DNA from: Astragalus membranaceus
Taxonomy: Eukaryota; Streptophyta; Magnoliopsida; Fabales; Fabaceae
NCBI GenBank assembly: GCA_039519185.1
Contig: CM076847.1
Location: 43,806,916 to 43,870,915, forward strand
Length of the DNA stretch: 64,000 nt
Direction of reading: 5' to 3'
Shown here piece by piece: positions 35,880-47,290 of the stretch (positions within the stretch are counted from its first letter, which is position 1; each line of letters starts with the position of its first letter). The translations under genes were made by a program, and so were the position numbers. Below the pieces are notes generated by a model, which was not told the DNA's origin, ran no database searches, and was given only the letters and a program-made list of their open reading frames with translations.

Positions 35880-36255
35880 TACACAATGGGCAGCGCTTTT
35901 AGGAGAAAGCGATGCTCATTGCCTTAGCGCTATTACGAATAGGCAGCGCTTTTAGGAGAAAGCGCTGCCAATTCGTAAAAGCGCTAAATCAATGAGTAGC
36001 GCTTTCTCCTAAAAAGCGCTGCCCATTCGAAAATGTGCTAAGGCAATGAGCAGCGCTTTCTCCTACAAAGCGCTGCCCATTCGAAAATGCGCTAAGGCAA
36101 TGAGCAGCGCTTTTTCCTTAAAGCGCTGCCCATTGCTATAAATGGGCAGCGCTTTTAAAAGCGCTGCCCATTGTTAGAGTGGAATCAGGAGCGCAAATAT
36201 TAGCAGCGCTCAAAAGCGCTTCCCATTGATAAAAAAAGCGCTGCCCATTAAAAAA
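35880..36255. repeat. CACTA-3 right subterminal array
   Basis: Units of GGGCAGCGCTTTTAGGAGAA and the inverted TTCTCCTAAAAAGCGCTGCC alternate up to the right end. They mirror the array at 25080-25430. Confidence 0.9.
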
Positions 36256-36267
36256 TTTGTAGTAGTG

Positions 36268-37097
36268 AGATGCCAAGGTAAAGGTACGCATGGGCCGGCC
36301 ACTAAGAGCATGGGTCGAGCTGAAGTGCTTCAAGCACATTTGTATGTTTTGAATAACACTGATGAGGTATTACCTTACTTGTCTCATCATAAAGAGATAG
36401 TAAAGGCCAAAAACCCTCGAATGAAAAAAATATCGTTATTGAACGAGCATAACAACACATTCATAGATTGGTTTAAATCACAGATTAAGAAAGATGCGAG
36501 TGCTACTGAGACTTTGAGATGGTTAGCACATGACCCTTGCTTTAATGTCGTGTGTTGGAGCGGGTACGACATAAATAACTTTTCCTTTTACACAAAGTTG
36601 AAAGATGACATGAGTACCATGCAAAACAGTGGAGTTATGGTCATGGCTTCCTCAATGCACTTCTCTAGTTCAAAGGATGCTAATCCCGTACTCGCATCCA
36701 TTGTTTACTTTGGTGTCATTGAAGAGATTTGGGAACTTGATTACCGTAAATTTAAAGTGCCTTTTTTAAATGCAAGTGGGTAAACAGCAAAAGTGGTGTG
36801 CATACCGACGAAATGGGATTTACACTAGTGGAGCAGGACAATGTAAGTTATAATGAGGAACCTTTCATCATGGCTGACCAAGCAAAACAAGTATTCTATG
36901 TGAAAGATCCTTCTAACAGAAAGTTGTCAGTGGTCTTACAAGGAAAAATAGGAAGTGATGAAGATTCAAGTCTTGCAATTTCTGAAACACCTTGTTTGTT
37001 AACGCAAGTGCCTACTTTAGTTGATGACAATGAAGTTGACGATGAACATGCCACTCGCAATGATCATAATGAAGGGATTTTATATGAAGGATTTTAG
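36268..37097 (+). pseudogene. TNP2-like transposase of CACTA-2, 3' part
   Basis: This resumes the CACTA-2 transposase directly after CACTA-3 (CQGKGTHGPATKSMGRAEVL). It contains the DUF4216-type end: YDINNFSFYTKLKDD, MQNSGVMVMASSMHFSS, then FIMADQAKQVFYVKDP. One extra T near 36768 shifts the frame before the CKWVNSKSG motif, and the frame recovers in the 36798-37097 reading, which ends at a TAG. Together with 22707-25059 it accounts for a full-length TNP2 relic. Confidence 0.88.
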
Positions 37098-37235
37098 ATT
37101 TGTTCTTTTTTTTTGGAATCTATGAAATTGTATTGTTGAATACATTGGAAGTGCCTACTTTATATGGTACTGTTGGAATTATCAATCTGAATACATTGGA
37201 ACTTTCGCTCAATATCATTTTTGTTTTTCTGCAAC

Positions 37236-38029
37236 TTTTGCTCTAAGTCAGATTTTTTGAATTTCTGCATCTTTTTTTCAAAGTCAGACTATTCATTATT
37301 TGTTCTAACATTACTGTCTAGTTAGTATTTGTTGATGATATTATTGTTCTAACCGAAATTACATCAGAAAATAAAATGCACTGGAAACCAGACTTTACAA
37401 TTTACAATTTACAACTGCAAGCTCAGCAAACAAATAAGCAAGCTTCTCTTAATTAGAGGATGCTGCTGGGCAAAGAGAAAAACTACACCTAAATAAGACA
37501 ACTAGACCATAAAAGATCCACTTCATTGGCAATTTGTGAGATGCCGTAAGATTTGCCACAGTATGTCCTGCCTCATTGCCATCTCTTGCTGGCCAACTAA
37601 ATCGAACCTTTCTAAAGTCTTTACAAAATTTCTTGATATCTTGCACTATGTTGAATATTTCTCCTTTGCATATTCAAGCTTTCACAAAGGGCAAATATGC
37701 TGTTTCTAGATTTGCCACAGAATGAAAAATGTTGTTTATGAGAATCTGTAGTGCATGTCAAGGATGAATATAAATTGCATTGATATACAACATTTGAACT
37801 TAAGGGCAAATAATGGTGCTGAAGATAACGTTTACCTGTGATATCATGCAACAATCATTTTTAAGTAAATGCATCACTTGGTGCACTAAGTTTTTGAAGG
37901 TTAAGTTTTTGCTCTAAGTCAGATTTTTTGTATTTCTGCATCTTTTTCTCAAAGTCAGATTATTCATTATTTGTTCTAACATTGTTGTCTAGTTAGTATT
38001 TGTTGATGATATTATTGTTCTAACTGATA
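37236..38029. repeat. About 123-bp direct repeats flanking a 550-bp insert with an RNase H-like fragment
   Basis: The segment TTGCTCTAAGTCAGATTTTTT...GATATTATTGTTCTAAC occurs at about 37237-37355 and again at 37908-38025, nearly identical. Between them the minus strand encodes CKDFRKVRFSWPARDGNEAG followed by HTVANL (37646-37530). This resembles the end of a plant RNase H-like (RVT_3) domain. The stretch lies between the two genes of CACTA-2. It may be a captured or filler fragment with a long flanking duplication. Confidence 0.6.
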
Positions 38030-38397
38030 TATTTTGTTTCCTTTGTTCAAACAGATATCATGGATGAATCCATTGCCGACTCTCCAAAAAAGAAAACTAG
38101 ACGTCCGACATCATTAAGTAAGTTCACTAATAGGCTCCCAGCAGGTCAAAAATATAGTGTGGCTGTTGATAGTAAAGGCGACCTTATTGGTCCGTATGCT
38201 AGCCAATTCAAGATCTATTTAAGGGTGGTTGCACGAACAAAAGTAAGCATATTGCACATGTCCTGGGATGAAGTTGATGCCGAGACAAAAAAGATTGCTT
38301 GGGATGATGTTAAGAAAACATTTGATGTTCCCGACAATGAGGAATTCAAGAAGAGTTGGATGTCTCATATGAATCTTTCACTACAAGCAAATCGACG

Positions 38398-38605
38398 ATT
38401 TCCGACGGCAAAATCCGTCGGAAACGCACTGATTTTCGTCGCAAATTAACGTTTCCGACGGACTTTCCGACGGACAAATTTTCGTCGCAAAATCGCTCGT
38501 TGCAAATAGTTTCCGACGGATTTTTTCGTCGCAAATGTATCCGTCGCAAAGTCGTCGGAAATCCGTGGCAAATATCCGTGGCAAAGTCGTCGCAAACTCT
38601 AACAC
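38398..38605. repeat. CACTA-4 left subterminal array
   Basis: Repeated TTTCCGACGGA, CCGTCGGAAA and TTCGTCGCAAA units. The right-end partner array is at about 44190-44380 (GCGACGAAATG, TCCGTCGGAAA). They identify a subterminal family distinct from those of the other five elements. Confidence 0.88.
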
Positions 38606-38814
38606 ATTTTCGTCGGAAATTTTTAAAAAAAAAATTAAAAAAAAATTAAATTATACAAAATGGATCTTATTTCAGCATATTTGTTGCAGGCTTGAAGCCA
38701 CAAGCTAAACATCTAACACAGTGTAACCAAAATCAATTATTTTTGTAACTGATTGTAACTTTACACGGCCAAAACTATCTCAAATGTCTGACACATTTTC
38801 TATTAGGAATCAAA

Positions 38815-40014
38815 TGATAAGAATCAAGGCATCCATGCCAAATTTACATAGACAAAACAAAATTGCTATACCAATTTGTACAACAAGTCCAGTAATTGTT
38901 TCCACAAGTCCAGTAATTGTTTCCAATTCCAGTAATTGTTTCACTGTTTCTGTCTGCATTCTTAAGTTCACATTCTTAAGTTCCACAAGTCCAGTAATTG
39001 TTTCCAATTCCAAACCAGTTTCACTGTTTCTGTCTATACTCGGCTTGTGATCGATTATACGAAAAATCTTTGCAGCAGCAACCTTTGCCTTTGTAAATGC
39101 AGCCATGCTAGGTGCTGCTTGTCCCAAACCTCTGTGTCAATCAAATTATCCTTAATCTTGTCAAACATCAATCAATAAAAAATCTCAACTCAATAATCAC
39201 TATGGTTTTGTACTCACAATATACCAATAGTAACAGCAAACATGGTTGAAATGGCAAGTCCTCCATTCGTATAGTGATGCCTTACAAGATAACCTCCATA
39301 CCACAGAAGAAGTGCATAACAGCATAATACAACAAAGTAAGTGGCTCCCAATCCCACTCCCTTTGCCAAACCAATTTTGTAGCCAATCTTCTGAGCAACC
39401 TTAATGCTGATGAATAGCCTTGCAGTGCTTTCGACTCGCCAACGTAGGCTAGCACTACTCGGATTTGCACAACCGTCTGCAATATCAACAACAAAACACC
39501 CCAGATACAGAAAGTGTGTGAGAAATTATGTTAAACCAAAATCTCTGAACAAAATTGAGGAACTTTTGGACAGAAACGGTCTCGTTTACTTTCTAAAAAC
39601 ATTTTAAACTTCTTTTCTAATGTGGAAGATCACACAAAACTGCAACCACCGACATACTAAGAAGTTAATACCCTATTGAACCAGAAGCTCTGATACCAGT
39701 TGTAACAACATAGGGAACAACGAGATCAACTAGCCATTTGTATTGAGAGAAGATGAAAGATATTTTCAGAATGCATTATGTATTGTTACCTGTTCAACAA
39801 TGTTGCCTGCTTGAGAAAGAGCTTCTTGGCTCTTATCAGAGAGCTTAGCCATAGTAGTGGTGTGAATGGCTGCAATAACAGCTATCATAGGGACTACAGC
39901 AAGAGTGACCAAACCCAATTGCCAAACAGCACTGAATCCCACAATAAAACCAGAAACAAAAGTAGCTATGTAGTGAATGAAATTTCCCAACTGCAAATCA
40001 ACCACACAACACAA
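38815..40014 (-). pseudogene. Captured ABCB-type (P-glycoprotein-like) transporter fragment
   Basis: Three consecutive exon pieces in native order on the minus strand. 40010-39790 has LGNFIHYIATFVSGFIVGFS and SDKSQEALSQAGNIVEQ. 39494-39230 has TVVQIRVVLAYVGESKALQG and LLWYGGYLVRHHYTNGGLAI. 39127-38990 has GQAAPSMAAFTKAKVAAAKI and FRIIDHKPSIDRNSETGLEL. These match the membrane domain and the linker to the first ATPase domain of plant ABCB1-like transporters. Introns with an AG acceptor remain (TTTGCAG before LGNFIH). No ATP-binding motifs are present, so it cannot be a working transporter. Short local duplications scramble 38885-39010. Confidence 0.88.
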
Positions 40015-40547
40015 TTAAAAAAAACTAGTCCAATCTAATAAAACAATACAGTTGTTGATTCAGTATTCACTCACCTTCTCACTAATGGTATCTTCGCCCT
40101 CTGAATGGAAGAGAATTGACTGACACCGCTTGTCCTCAATCATTAAGCTTGAATTCTGAAAATGCATCACAAGCGCAACCTTTCCTTAAATACGGGCATA
40201 TGCCAGTGAAGCAACCTTTTGCTATTAAACTTCTGGCAAAATCTGTTGATATATCCCTTTAGCAGCTTCATATGTACCTCTGTGCACAATGACATCCAAC
40301 CCCTAGACAAAAAAATGTGTACATCAGTAATAGTATCTCATTTTCATGATAAACTTTTAGATACGCATTAATGAAAAACTTGATAAAACAAAGCAACACA
40401 TGACCCATTGTATTTACATCTTGACGTTAGACCTTTTTTTAGCTAAAACAAATTGGTCAAATTAAAGAAAGACTAAAAAGAGAAATAAATGATTCTCCAC
40501 CACTCTTTTACTGATTAGCTGGTTTTTGGATTGAATAGACCAAAACT

Positions 40548-40618
40548 TGACCATAAATCTACAGTGTGGTTGTAAGGTTGTTCCCGGACAAGCTCCTGAG
40601 CCATGTATAATGGAGTGC
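40548..40618 (-). pseudogene. Captured kinase exon (Fused/TIO-like)
   Basis: The minus-strand exon reads GTPLYMAQELVREQPYNHTV followed by DLWS. It is preceded by an intact acceptor (TTTACAG). It corresponds to the kinase activation segment, with APE changed to AQE. The REQPYNHTxDLWS pattern is the one I associate with the plant Fused-type kinase TWO-IN-ONE. Only this exon is present. Confidence 0.7.
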
Positions 40619-40899
40619 CTGTAAAACATAGAAACAAGTTTGGTTCCTTGAAACACAACCAGCTACACACAAAGCGACAATACTCAAAAAAACTGTATTT
40701 GTAGACATTGCACAAAAAACAAAGCTATCGGATTGATCACTACAAAAAACAAAGCTATTGGCTGAAGGAGCCATAAATAATATATTCCACCTGTACCCTT
40801 GTTTTGTAAATTCAGCAAAGATACATCATCATTCAAGGTGGATTACATTCCTTGCATTGCATGATGATATTTATTCTTTTTTTAATGAGGAAATATGCA

Positions 40900-41003
40900 T
40901 ACCCCAATAAGCTTTCCCGCATTCTAGGTCTCTTTCCAACCTCCAATGCAGCTGCAGCGGCAGCTCCAGAAGAAATTCCTACCTGTTTTCCAATTGAAGT
41001 AAG
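40900..41003 (-). pseudogene. Captured cysteine synthase (O-acetylserine thiol-lyase) fragment
   Basis: The minus strand reads GKQVGISSGAAAAAALEVGK followed by RPRM. GISSGAAAAAAL and KRP are characteristic of the PLP-binding region of plant cysteine synthases. The piece is short and its exon ends are unclear. Confidence 0.6.
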
Positions 41004-41339
41004 CATGTCAGAGTCAAAGTGTATAGGCAACAGATGTGTCAGAGTCAGTATTCCATTTAGCTTATCAATTGCAGTCTATGAAGATTCCTCTGTTTCAAAT
41101 TGAACAAACCATAGCCTTTAGACTGGCCAAAGCATCAGTCGCTACCTAAGATCAACTATTATGATGCCTTTCAAGTTAAATTGTGCAATACAGAAAAGTG
41201 GCATAGAGCCCTAAATTGTCACAATATCTCATTTGCTTTAGATATTAAAACAGAAATAACTGTTATCTAACAGTATGGTGAAGTAAACATGTTACTGAAT
41301 ACATTTTCCTTTAGTTGACCCATCAGTTTTTGTTTTTTG

Positions 41340-42570
41340 ACTTTTTTTTACACATAGAAACCCCTTAGCTATGGATTGAAGGTACCGCTTGTAATGTTGA
41401 GTCCACGTCTGGATAGGTAGCTCTGTGATTTTAAAAGTATTTCGTACGCTTTGTCCACCTCCACTTTACCACTGACTATATACCCACCTTTCTTGGAACT
41501 TTTCTCAATTTTTCCATTGAATCCGTTGTACCATGGTTGCATTGGCACCATATTCTTACCATTCAACCAATGCTTCACATTGGCAATAATTTCCCGTGGA
41601 TTATAATTGGGAATATAAGAACTCCAGCCTGTCCCGATCCTCTCATTACTACCATTGACAAGAACCAAAGGTATAATAGGAATGTACCTATTTGGACAAG
41701 CAGAATTTGGATAAGTTTAAGTATAGTGTTCCTAGGTTGTTACTTGTTACTGTTATTAATTACTAATCCATAAACTTAATTATATAGTCTTTAGAAAGAG
41801 AGGAGGAAAGAAATTACCAATTTGGTTCAATTGACCTCCCATTCATTCAAGTAATTAAGAAGCTGGTCATCGTCCTCATGGAAGAGGCACCGAGTAACAG
41901 GATTCAGTTCAGTGGAGATGCGTCTGGGACTTGCATGGTCTTTACCTCCCTGGAAGAGTAAATCACCCTGTAAATATAAATTTCAAAAAGAAAGGCAGCG
42001 ACTATTGCAACAAAATATAATACAGTTTCAACTCACCAAGTTACGAGTACCAAATTGACCGTTTGGTTTGAGGAGATTGATGTTATTTGCCCACAAAATC
42101 CTGTGTCATTCCAATAATTGTGCTAGCTAAACTTTTCGCACCATGGTGGTGATAAGAAGAGTGCGCAGACACATAACAATAAATTGGCCCACATTAATTG
42201 CTTTACACAACTTTTTCTTAAATGAACAAAACAGAATCTTCCTTTGACCAAGCTTCAGGCCATCAACCAACGAGGGAATGGACCTCTGTAGATCGGCCCT
42301 GGAGAACAATTTGGCCTCTTTGTTAAAGAAGTACTTGAAGTTTATAAGTTTATTTCATGATCAATAGTAAAAGTGTAGCGCTGCAGGAACAAATGGTAAA
42401 CTTTTGTTAGAAGATACAACTAAAAGAGTAAACTTTTGCTAGCAAATTCCCCTACTGGTAAACATCAAACCTGAAGTTTACGAATCCAGGTCTTCCTATC
42501 TTTAGCTTTTTTCTTACGGAATGCCAGCTCAATTACTGGTTTGGACTTCTCATCAGATTTTCATAACAGT
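41340..42570 (-). pseudogene. Captured DNA topoisomerase II fragment
   Basis: At least four exon pieces in native order on the minus strand. These are VIELAFRKKKAKDRKTWIRK (about 42560-42475), LFSRADLQRSIPSLVDGLKL (about 42305-42200), GGKDHASPRRISTELNPVTR with CLFHEDDDQLLNYL (about 41960-41840), and VLVNGSNERIGTGWSSYIPN with YNPREIIANVKHWLNG (41670-41560). The last continues in another frame to ITELPIQTWTQHYKRYLQSI. They span the hinge and breakage-reunion region but omit the catalytic Tyr segment, and frameshifts are present. This cannot be an active enzyme. Confidence 0.88.
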
Positions 42571-44189
42571 AAAAACAGCAACTGTGTTGCTTTTCCCCTG
42601 CAGCAGAGTTTCTTACTTTCTTTCTTTCATGCTCCTTACTAACCCATCCACTCTTTCCAATAGTCCCAATCTGGATTATTCATTTCCCTTGAATGACTAA
42701 TGAATCCCTACATCATAAGCCTCGTACAGTTTTCTTGAAGATCAAAATACCTGCAAGGCTATTATCAAATTGCCCAAATAATTGCCATCCCTTCTAAGAC
42801 TTGACAAATCAAATGATCATAGGCACAAATTATACAACCATGTACTGTATATTAGTCTAAAATGCACTGAAAATTACATGCATATCAACAAATCCTATAT
42901 CAGAAGAATCACAATAATATTAAAAGAGTAAGTTATATCATTATATGAGTAGGTTATTTACATTGTTGCAAGGCCATATGAAATTAAACTACCTCTTGGA
43001 GTGGAGAATGAAAAGACCCATTGTTCCTCTCACACCTTGCTGTCTTTAATCGTTTTCCTAGTCCTTGATGTGTAATAGACAATGAGTTGATATAACAGAC
43101 AATAGACCTGTGAGGAACAAATAGCAGAAATTAGTAATTTTTCCTTTCAAACCTTCTAGTTTTTTACCACAACGAAACCAATAGTAGCATGGAAAGCATG
43201 TAACATTAAAATCATGTCCCTCACCAAATTTAACCATCGAGCAAGTTAATAATCAAGAGATATTGCTCATCATGCTCAGACACAATAACTTGAAAAGTCA
43301 TTGACATTTAGTCAAATAGGTAGGAGACATAAATAAAAGCCACATTTACAAATATGAAGCACCAGGAACATTCTGAAATCATTGAAATAATGGCCTGGAC
43401 AATAAAATGCCATCATACCATTTTGAAAGATGAAGATTGGAGGAGGAGAAGACCAATTTAAGGGGATTATATCATACCATTTTAGGGCAAACACAAAGGG
43501 GAATACAGTATTCAGAAGCTGCTCCGTTTCCTCTAATGCTTTTCCCGTTTCTTCGTAGGCTGTAGAAAACCTAAAAAACAGAAAACAAAATCTAAAGTTC
43601 ATCCCTTTTTCAAAAGTAGAAAATGAAAGCAAGAAGAAGAGGGAACCTGTTGAAGCTTGGAATGAGGGAGAGGGAGCGTGACCAGAGGGAGAGAAGAAAA
43701 GCCGAATAGAAGAAAATGGAGTAGGAGAAGAAGGGTACAGTATTTTCGCAACAGGGAAGAAGACATGAAAAAGAAAACATGAACCCAGAAATTAGGGTTT
43801 CGTTTCAAAAAAATTTGGGACATGAAAAATAAGACATGAACCCTGCGGTGGAGAAGAGGTGTAGAAGCGCCGGAGAAACAGAAGAGAAAAGGAGAAACAG
43901 AGGAGAAATGGAGGAGAAATGGTTGCCGGAGAAGGAGAGAGAGAAACGAAGGAAGAAATGGAGGAGAAATGGTGCGAGCGCGAGCGAGGAGAGTACTGTG
44001 ATTCTGAGGGAGAGAAAGAGAGTGAGCGGCGGCGGCGGAGGGAGGAGGAGAGTAGAGGGCGAGGGAGGAGAGTGGCGTTTTGTCAGGGTGTGGGAGGAGA
44101 GACCGAGGGAAACAATGAGAGTGAGGAGAGTACTGTGATTGTGATTTTGAGGGAGAGAACGAGAGTGAGGTTAACTTTTAATTTTGGAT
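42571..44189 (-). other. CACTA-4 right interior: leader-like sequence and unidentified fragments
   Basis: 42571-43300 holds nothing I can identify. 43560-43480 on minus reads AYEETGKALEETEQLLNTVF, possibly another captured exon that I do not recognise. 43640-44180 is C/T-rich on the minus strand, as in a 5' untranslated leader. Since all captured pieces point away from it, it may serve as the promoter end of a chimeric transcript. Another unassigned fragment, at about 40310-40080, reads RGTYEAAKGIYQQILPE. Confidence 0.4.
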
Positions 44190-46971
44190 TGTTGGTTTGC
44201 GACGGATATTAAGGCGTTTGCGACCAACAACTCCGTCGGAAATTTACGACGACTCTGATTCCGTCGGAAACTTCAACTTGAATTTTTCCGCCTTTTTATT
44301 TTAACACTTGCGACGGTGATTTTGGTCGCAAATCCGTCGCAATTTGCGACGAAATGTTTTTCGTCGGAAACGTTCGCAGGAAACAAGCCTTATTCTTGTA
44401 GTGTTTACTGGAGACAGTTCAAGATAAAACTCACCAGAAAATATGTCTTTGGCAATGGGGATAAGAACGGTGAAACAACTCCATGTCACAAGTATAGCGC
44501 CATATCTAACGAGACATGGGCCGCATTTGTAAAAAGCCGCACTACTCCGGAGTTTGTGGTATTGTTTTAAGTTTTAACCAAAAATATTTTAGTTTCTTAA
44601 ACAATATTATTGATTTGTTATATATGTGGTGGTGTTTGTTCTTTGTAACAGGCTAAGAGAGAATCTGCCAAGAATATTCAAAAAAATAATCAATACAAAC
44701 ACAAAATGGGGCCAGGCGGTTATACAAAGTTGAAGAAGAATTTGAAGGAAGAACAAATAAAAAAAGTCAAGGAGGAGTCTGGTGATCCTGATTTGGAGGT
44801 GGAGCCTACATCTCCATAGCGACATGAGCTGTGGAAGGCTGGCCACAAAAACAAGTCTGGATCTTATATCTCTGAGGAGTCAGCATCAGTTGGATCTAAG
44901 ATTGTAAGTAAAATATTGTGAGGTTAACATGTCTGGATCTTGGTTTAATTAATTCAATTCTAACACGTGAAAGTTTTTGTTGTAGGACGAACTTACGATT
45001 ATGAGTAGCCAAGGATCTTTCGTTCCGCAAGGAAAGAATTATATTTTGACTACTGCCATTGGAACACCTGAGCATCCCGGTCGTTGTCGGGGAGTTGGAA
45101 AAGGTGTCGGGCTAAAGAAATACTTTGGAGGTGTGCAACGTTTTTCTTCGAGCAACTTAGAACTCAACAAAGAGGCATTCATGAAACAAGTCATGGAGGG
45201 CGTGGAAGTGATGGTGCAAGACCGAGTTAACAAGTTGTTGGCAGAGGTATATGTTTATGAAATAATAGTATATTTTTCACTATAAACAGATTGATTGAGA
45301 TATGTATTTTTTAATTATTCAGCACCCTCAATCATGTGGAGGATGTCAAAATACGGCTGTTCAGGTTCCCACTCCCATGACCACTGTTGGATCTAAGGGG
45401 AGCTGCGCACCATCTAATGGGGAGGAGGAGGAGGGGAAAATTGATTGGCTGAGAAAGATACATATAATTGCGTATGATGATAAGAGACATGCCAAGATAA
45501 TATTGGAGCATCAAAAACATGCGTGCTTTGTCTCCTTTAAAGAGATCACCGACATGGTTTCTGGTGAACAGTGGCTTGAGATGTGCCACTTGAGCATATG
45601 GTGCACGTAAGTAGTAAGATTTATTTGATTATGTAAATTTCTCGCGTTTCTACATATATTAGTCAATTTGATAGTTTTTCTTACGTGCCAATAGATATCT
45701 GTATCGTCAATGTGTTGAAAGGGGTACCGATGACTTGTATGGATTTGTGTGTCCACATAAGATGAACTTGAAAGGTATGACCAAACAGGAGGTTTCTGAA
45801 AATATTCAACAGATATTGACTACTACTAATAAGGAAGTATATGTGGCTCCATTTTGCAATAGGTACGTGATTACATATTTGAACGAATTGGTAATACATT
45901 TTCCTTGGTTTGTTTCTTAATTTTATGTTTATCAATGTTGTAGCAACCATTGGCAATTAGTTGTCCTACTCCCGAAGCAAAATACCGTTGTATGGATGTG
46001 TTCCTTATGTCGCCAACCAAGTAAAGCAATCAAAGAAATATTTAGCAAGTACGTTTTTAATTGTTTATCATGGTTAGATTGTAATATTTGAACTTCGGTT
46101 TGAAATTTTATATCTAATTTATATCATGTTGTTATTAGAGCTGTGAAAGAGAATTCTACATCGGTCACCAAGTGATTGTACCCTATAGTAAGTAGTTTAA
46201 AATACTGGGTTGATTTAATTTTGAGTGAATTCATATATGATATTTATTATATTCTTTTTTGGGTAACTTTGTTAATTCATTTGTATAGATGCCAATACAA
46301 CCTAATGGTTTTCATTGTGCCTATTATGTGATGAGGTTTATGTTGACTATTGTGAGTGCCGGTATTGTTGATACTTGGGAGAAGGTATTAAATTTTGTTA
46401 AAGCAAATAGTTTTTCTTAATAGGTATTTGATAATTGGGAGAAGGTATAAAATTTTGAAATCTAATTTGTTTGAGTCACTTAAATTTGTAGGTATTTAAT
46501 AACCCAAAGTCATACACCGATGCGGAACTTGAGGAGATTCGTCAGCTTTGGGCAAAATTCTTTTTGAAGATTCGTACTGAGCAAAAGGATACACTATTTC
46601 ATTAACTTGTGTTCTCTAAATGTATTATGTGTTAAATTTGAAGGATACACTTTTCACTTGTTTTCTAAGTAGTTATACTTGTGTTCTCTAAACTAGTAGA
46701 TAACCTGGAGTGGGCAGAAAGTGGGAATGGGTAAATTCTAAGTAGTTTTCTAAGTAGTTATACTTGTGTTCTCTGTATAAACTGATGACTCGAATTATCT
46801 CTGATGACTGGAATTATTAATTGATTGGATGACTGGAATTATCTCTGTATATAACAGGTATATTAGTTGACTGAATGAATTTAAATTGATTGGAATTGTC
46901 TCTGTATATATAACAGGTATATTAATTGTTTGGTATGGATAAAAAACAAAAAAATGTTAAAAAAAAAATTA

Positions 46972-47275
46972 GACATTTAGCATCGGTTGTATAGTATAAC
47001 TGATGCTAAATGTCACTAACTAGTACATTTAGCATCAGTTATACTATACAGCCGATGCTAAATGTACTAGTAAGTGACATTTAGCATCGGTTATACTATA
47101 CAGCCGATGCTAAATGTACTAGTAAGTCGCATTTAGCATCAGTTATAGTATACATCCGATGCTAAAAGTCACTAGTAAGTGACATTTAGCATCGGGTAAA
47201 TAACCGATGCTCGGGGGATTTGGCATCGTCGGATAACCGATGCTAAATGTCCAAAAACACCCGATGCTAAATGTC
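46972..47275. repeat. CACTA-2 right subterminal palindromic array
   Basis: Units such as CATTTAGCATCGGTTATACT followed by the inverted CCGATGCTAAATG repeat five to six times before the right terminal repeat. The arms match the left array and the loops differ. Confidence 0.92.
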
Positions 47276-47290
47276 TTTTCTGCACTAGTG

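Larger units (their letters stand above)
25060..36267 (+). mobile_element. CACTA-3, nested in the CACTA-2 transposase gene
   Basis: The left end CACTACGCCATAATCC (25060) is paired with the inverted right end ATTTGTAGTAGTG (to 36267). Only CACTAC is shared strictly. The target duplication AGA (25057-25059 and 36268-36270) proves the boundaries. The host frame reads through after removal (SRYARR joined to CQGKG). Subterminal units AGCAGCGCTTTT/GGGCAGCGC lie at both ends. It encodes TNP2 and a second gene with Ulp1-like remains. Without the solo LTR it is about 8.69 kb. The stretch 32881-33330 after the genes is A/T rich and empty. Confidence 0.93.
38379..44403 (-). mobile_element. CACTA-4, gene-capturing (Pack-CACTA) element nested in CACTA-2
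   Basis: The left end CACTACAAGCAAATC (38379) is matched by the inverted right end ATTCTTGTAGTG (to 44403). The target duplication is TTT (38376-38378, 44404-44406). Subterminal units TTTCCGACGGA/GCGACGAAA lie at 38398-38605 and 44190-44380. It is 6,025 bp long with no transposase. The interior holds exon-intron pieces of at least four unrelated host genes, all on the minus strand, preceded at the right end by a C/T-rich leader. Movement would require a transposase in trans. Confidence 0.92.
38060..46605 (+). pseudogene. TNP1-like gene of CACTA-2 with C-terminal Ulp1-type protease domain, split by CACTA-4
   Basis: The start MDESIADSPKKKTRRPTSLS follows an intron. The exon 38060-38378 is cut by CACTA-4 and continues at 44407, in frame: MNL joined to YWRQFKIKLTRKY. 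Further exons read 44652-44903 (in-frame TAG at 44817-44819 after PTSP), 44986-45247 (RCRGVGKGVGLKKYFGGVQR), 45323-45608, 45695-45863, 45943-46048 (NHWQLVVLLP, Ulp1 catalytic His), 46289-46383 (QPNGFHCAYYVMRFM, catalytic Gln/Cys, with Ala for the usual Gly) and 46492-46605. Ulp1 proteases cleave SUMO-like conjugates. Here the role is unknown, and captured Ulp1 domains are known in plant transposons. A stop after ENSTSVTK (about 46172) may be an exon-boundary misread. Confidence 0.8.
21384..47290 (+). mobile_element. CACTA-2, complete ends, hosts CACTA-3 and CACTA-4
   Basis: The left end CACTAGTGGAAAA (21384) is matched by the inverted right end TTTTCTGCACTAGTG (47276-47290). The target duplication is TAT (21381-21383 and 47291-47293). 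Subterminal arrays of TTTAGCATCGG-type palindromes lie inside both ends. Without the two nested elements and their duplications it is about 8.67 kb. It encodes TNP2 (22707-37097, split) and a TNP1-like gene ending in a Ulp1-type protease domain (38060-46605, split). Stops in both genes make it non-autonomous now. The stretch 46606-46971 between gene end and array holds no gene. Confidence 0.95.

Noticed and set aside
38815..42570. Functional host genes for an ABC transporter and topoisomerase II
   Set aside because: Only partial exon sets are present, with frameshifts and missing catalytic parts, all enclosed by CACTA-4 ends and its target duplication. They are captured fragments.
43836..44212. 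Charged Glu/Arg-rich open frames on the plus strand
   Set aside because: This is purine-rich simple sequence in the leader end of CACTA-4. All host-derived pieces lie on the opposite strand and no domain is visible.
21384..47290. CRISPR-like array suggested by regularly spaced palindromic repeats
   Set aside because: The repeats are CACTA subterminal arrays beside proven terminal repeats in a plant genome. No cas genes are present and spacers are not unique.
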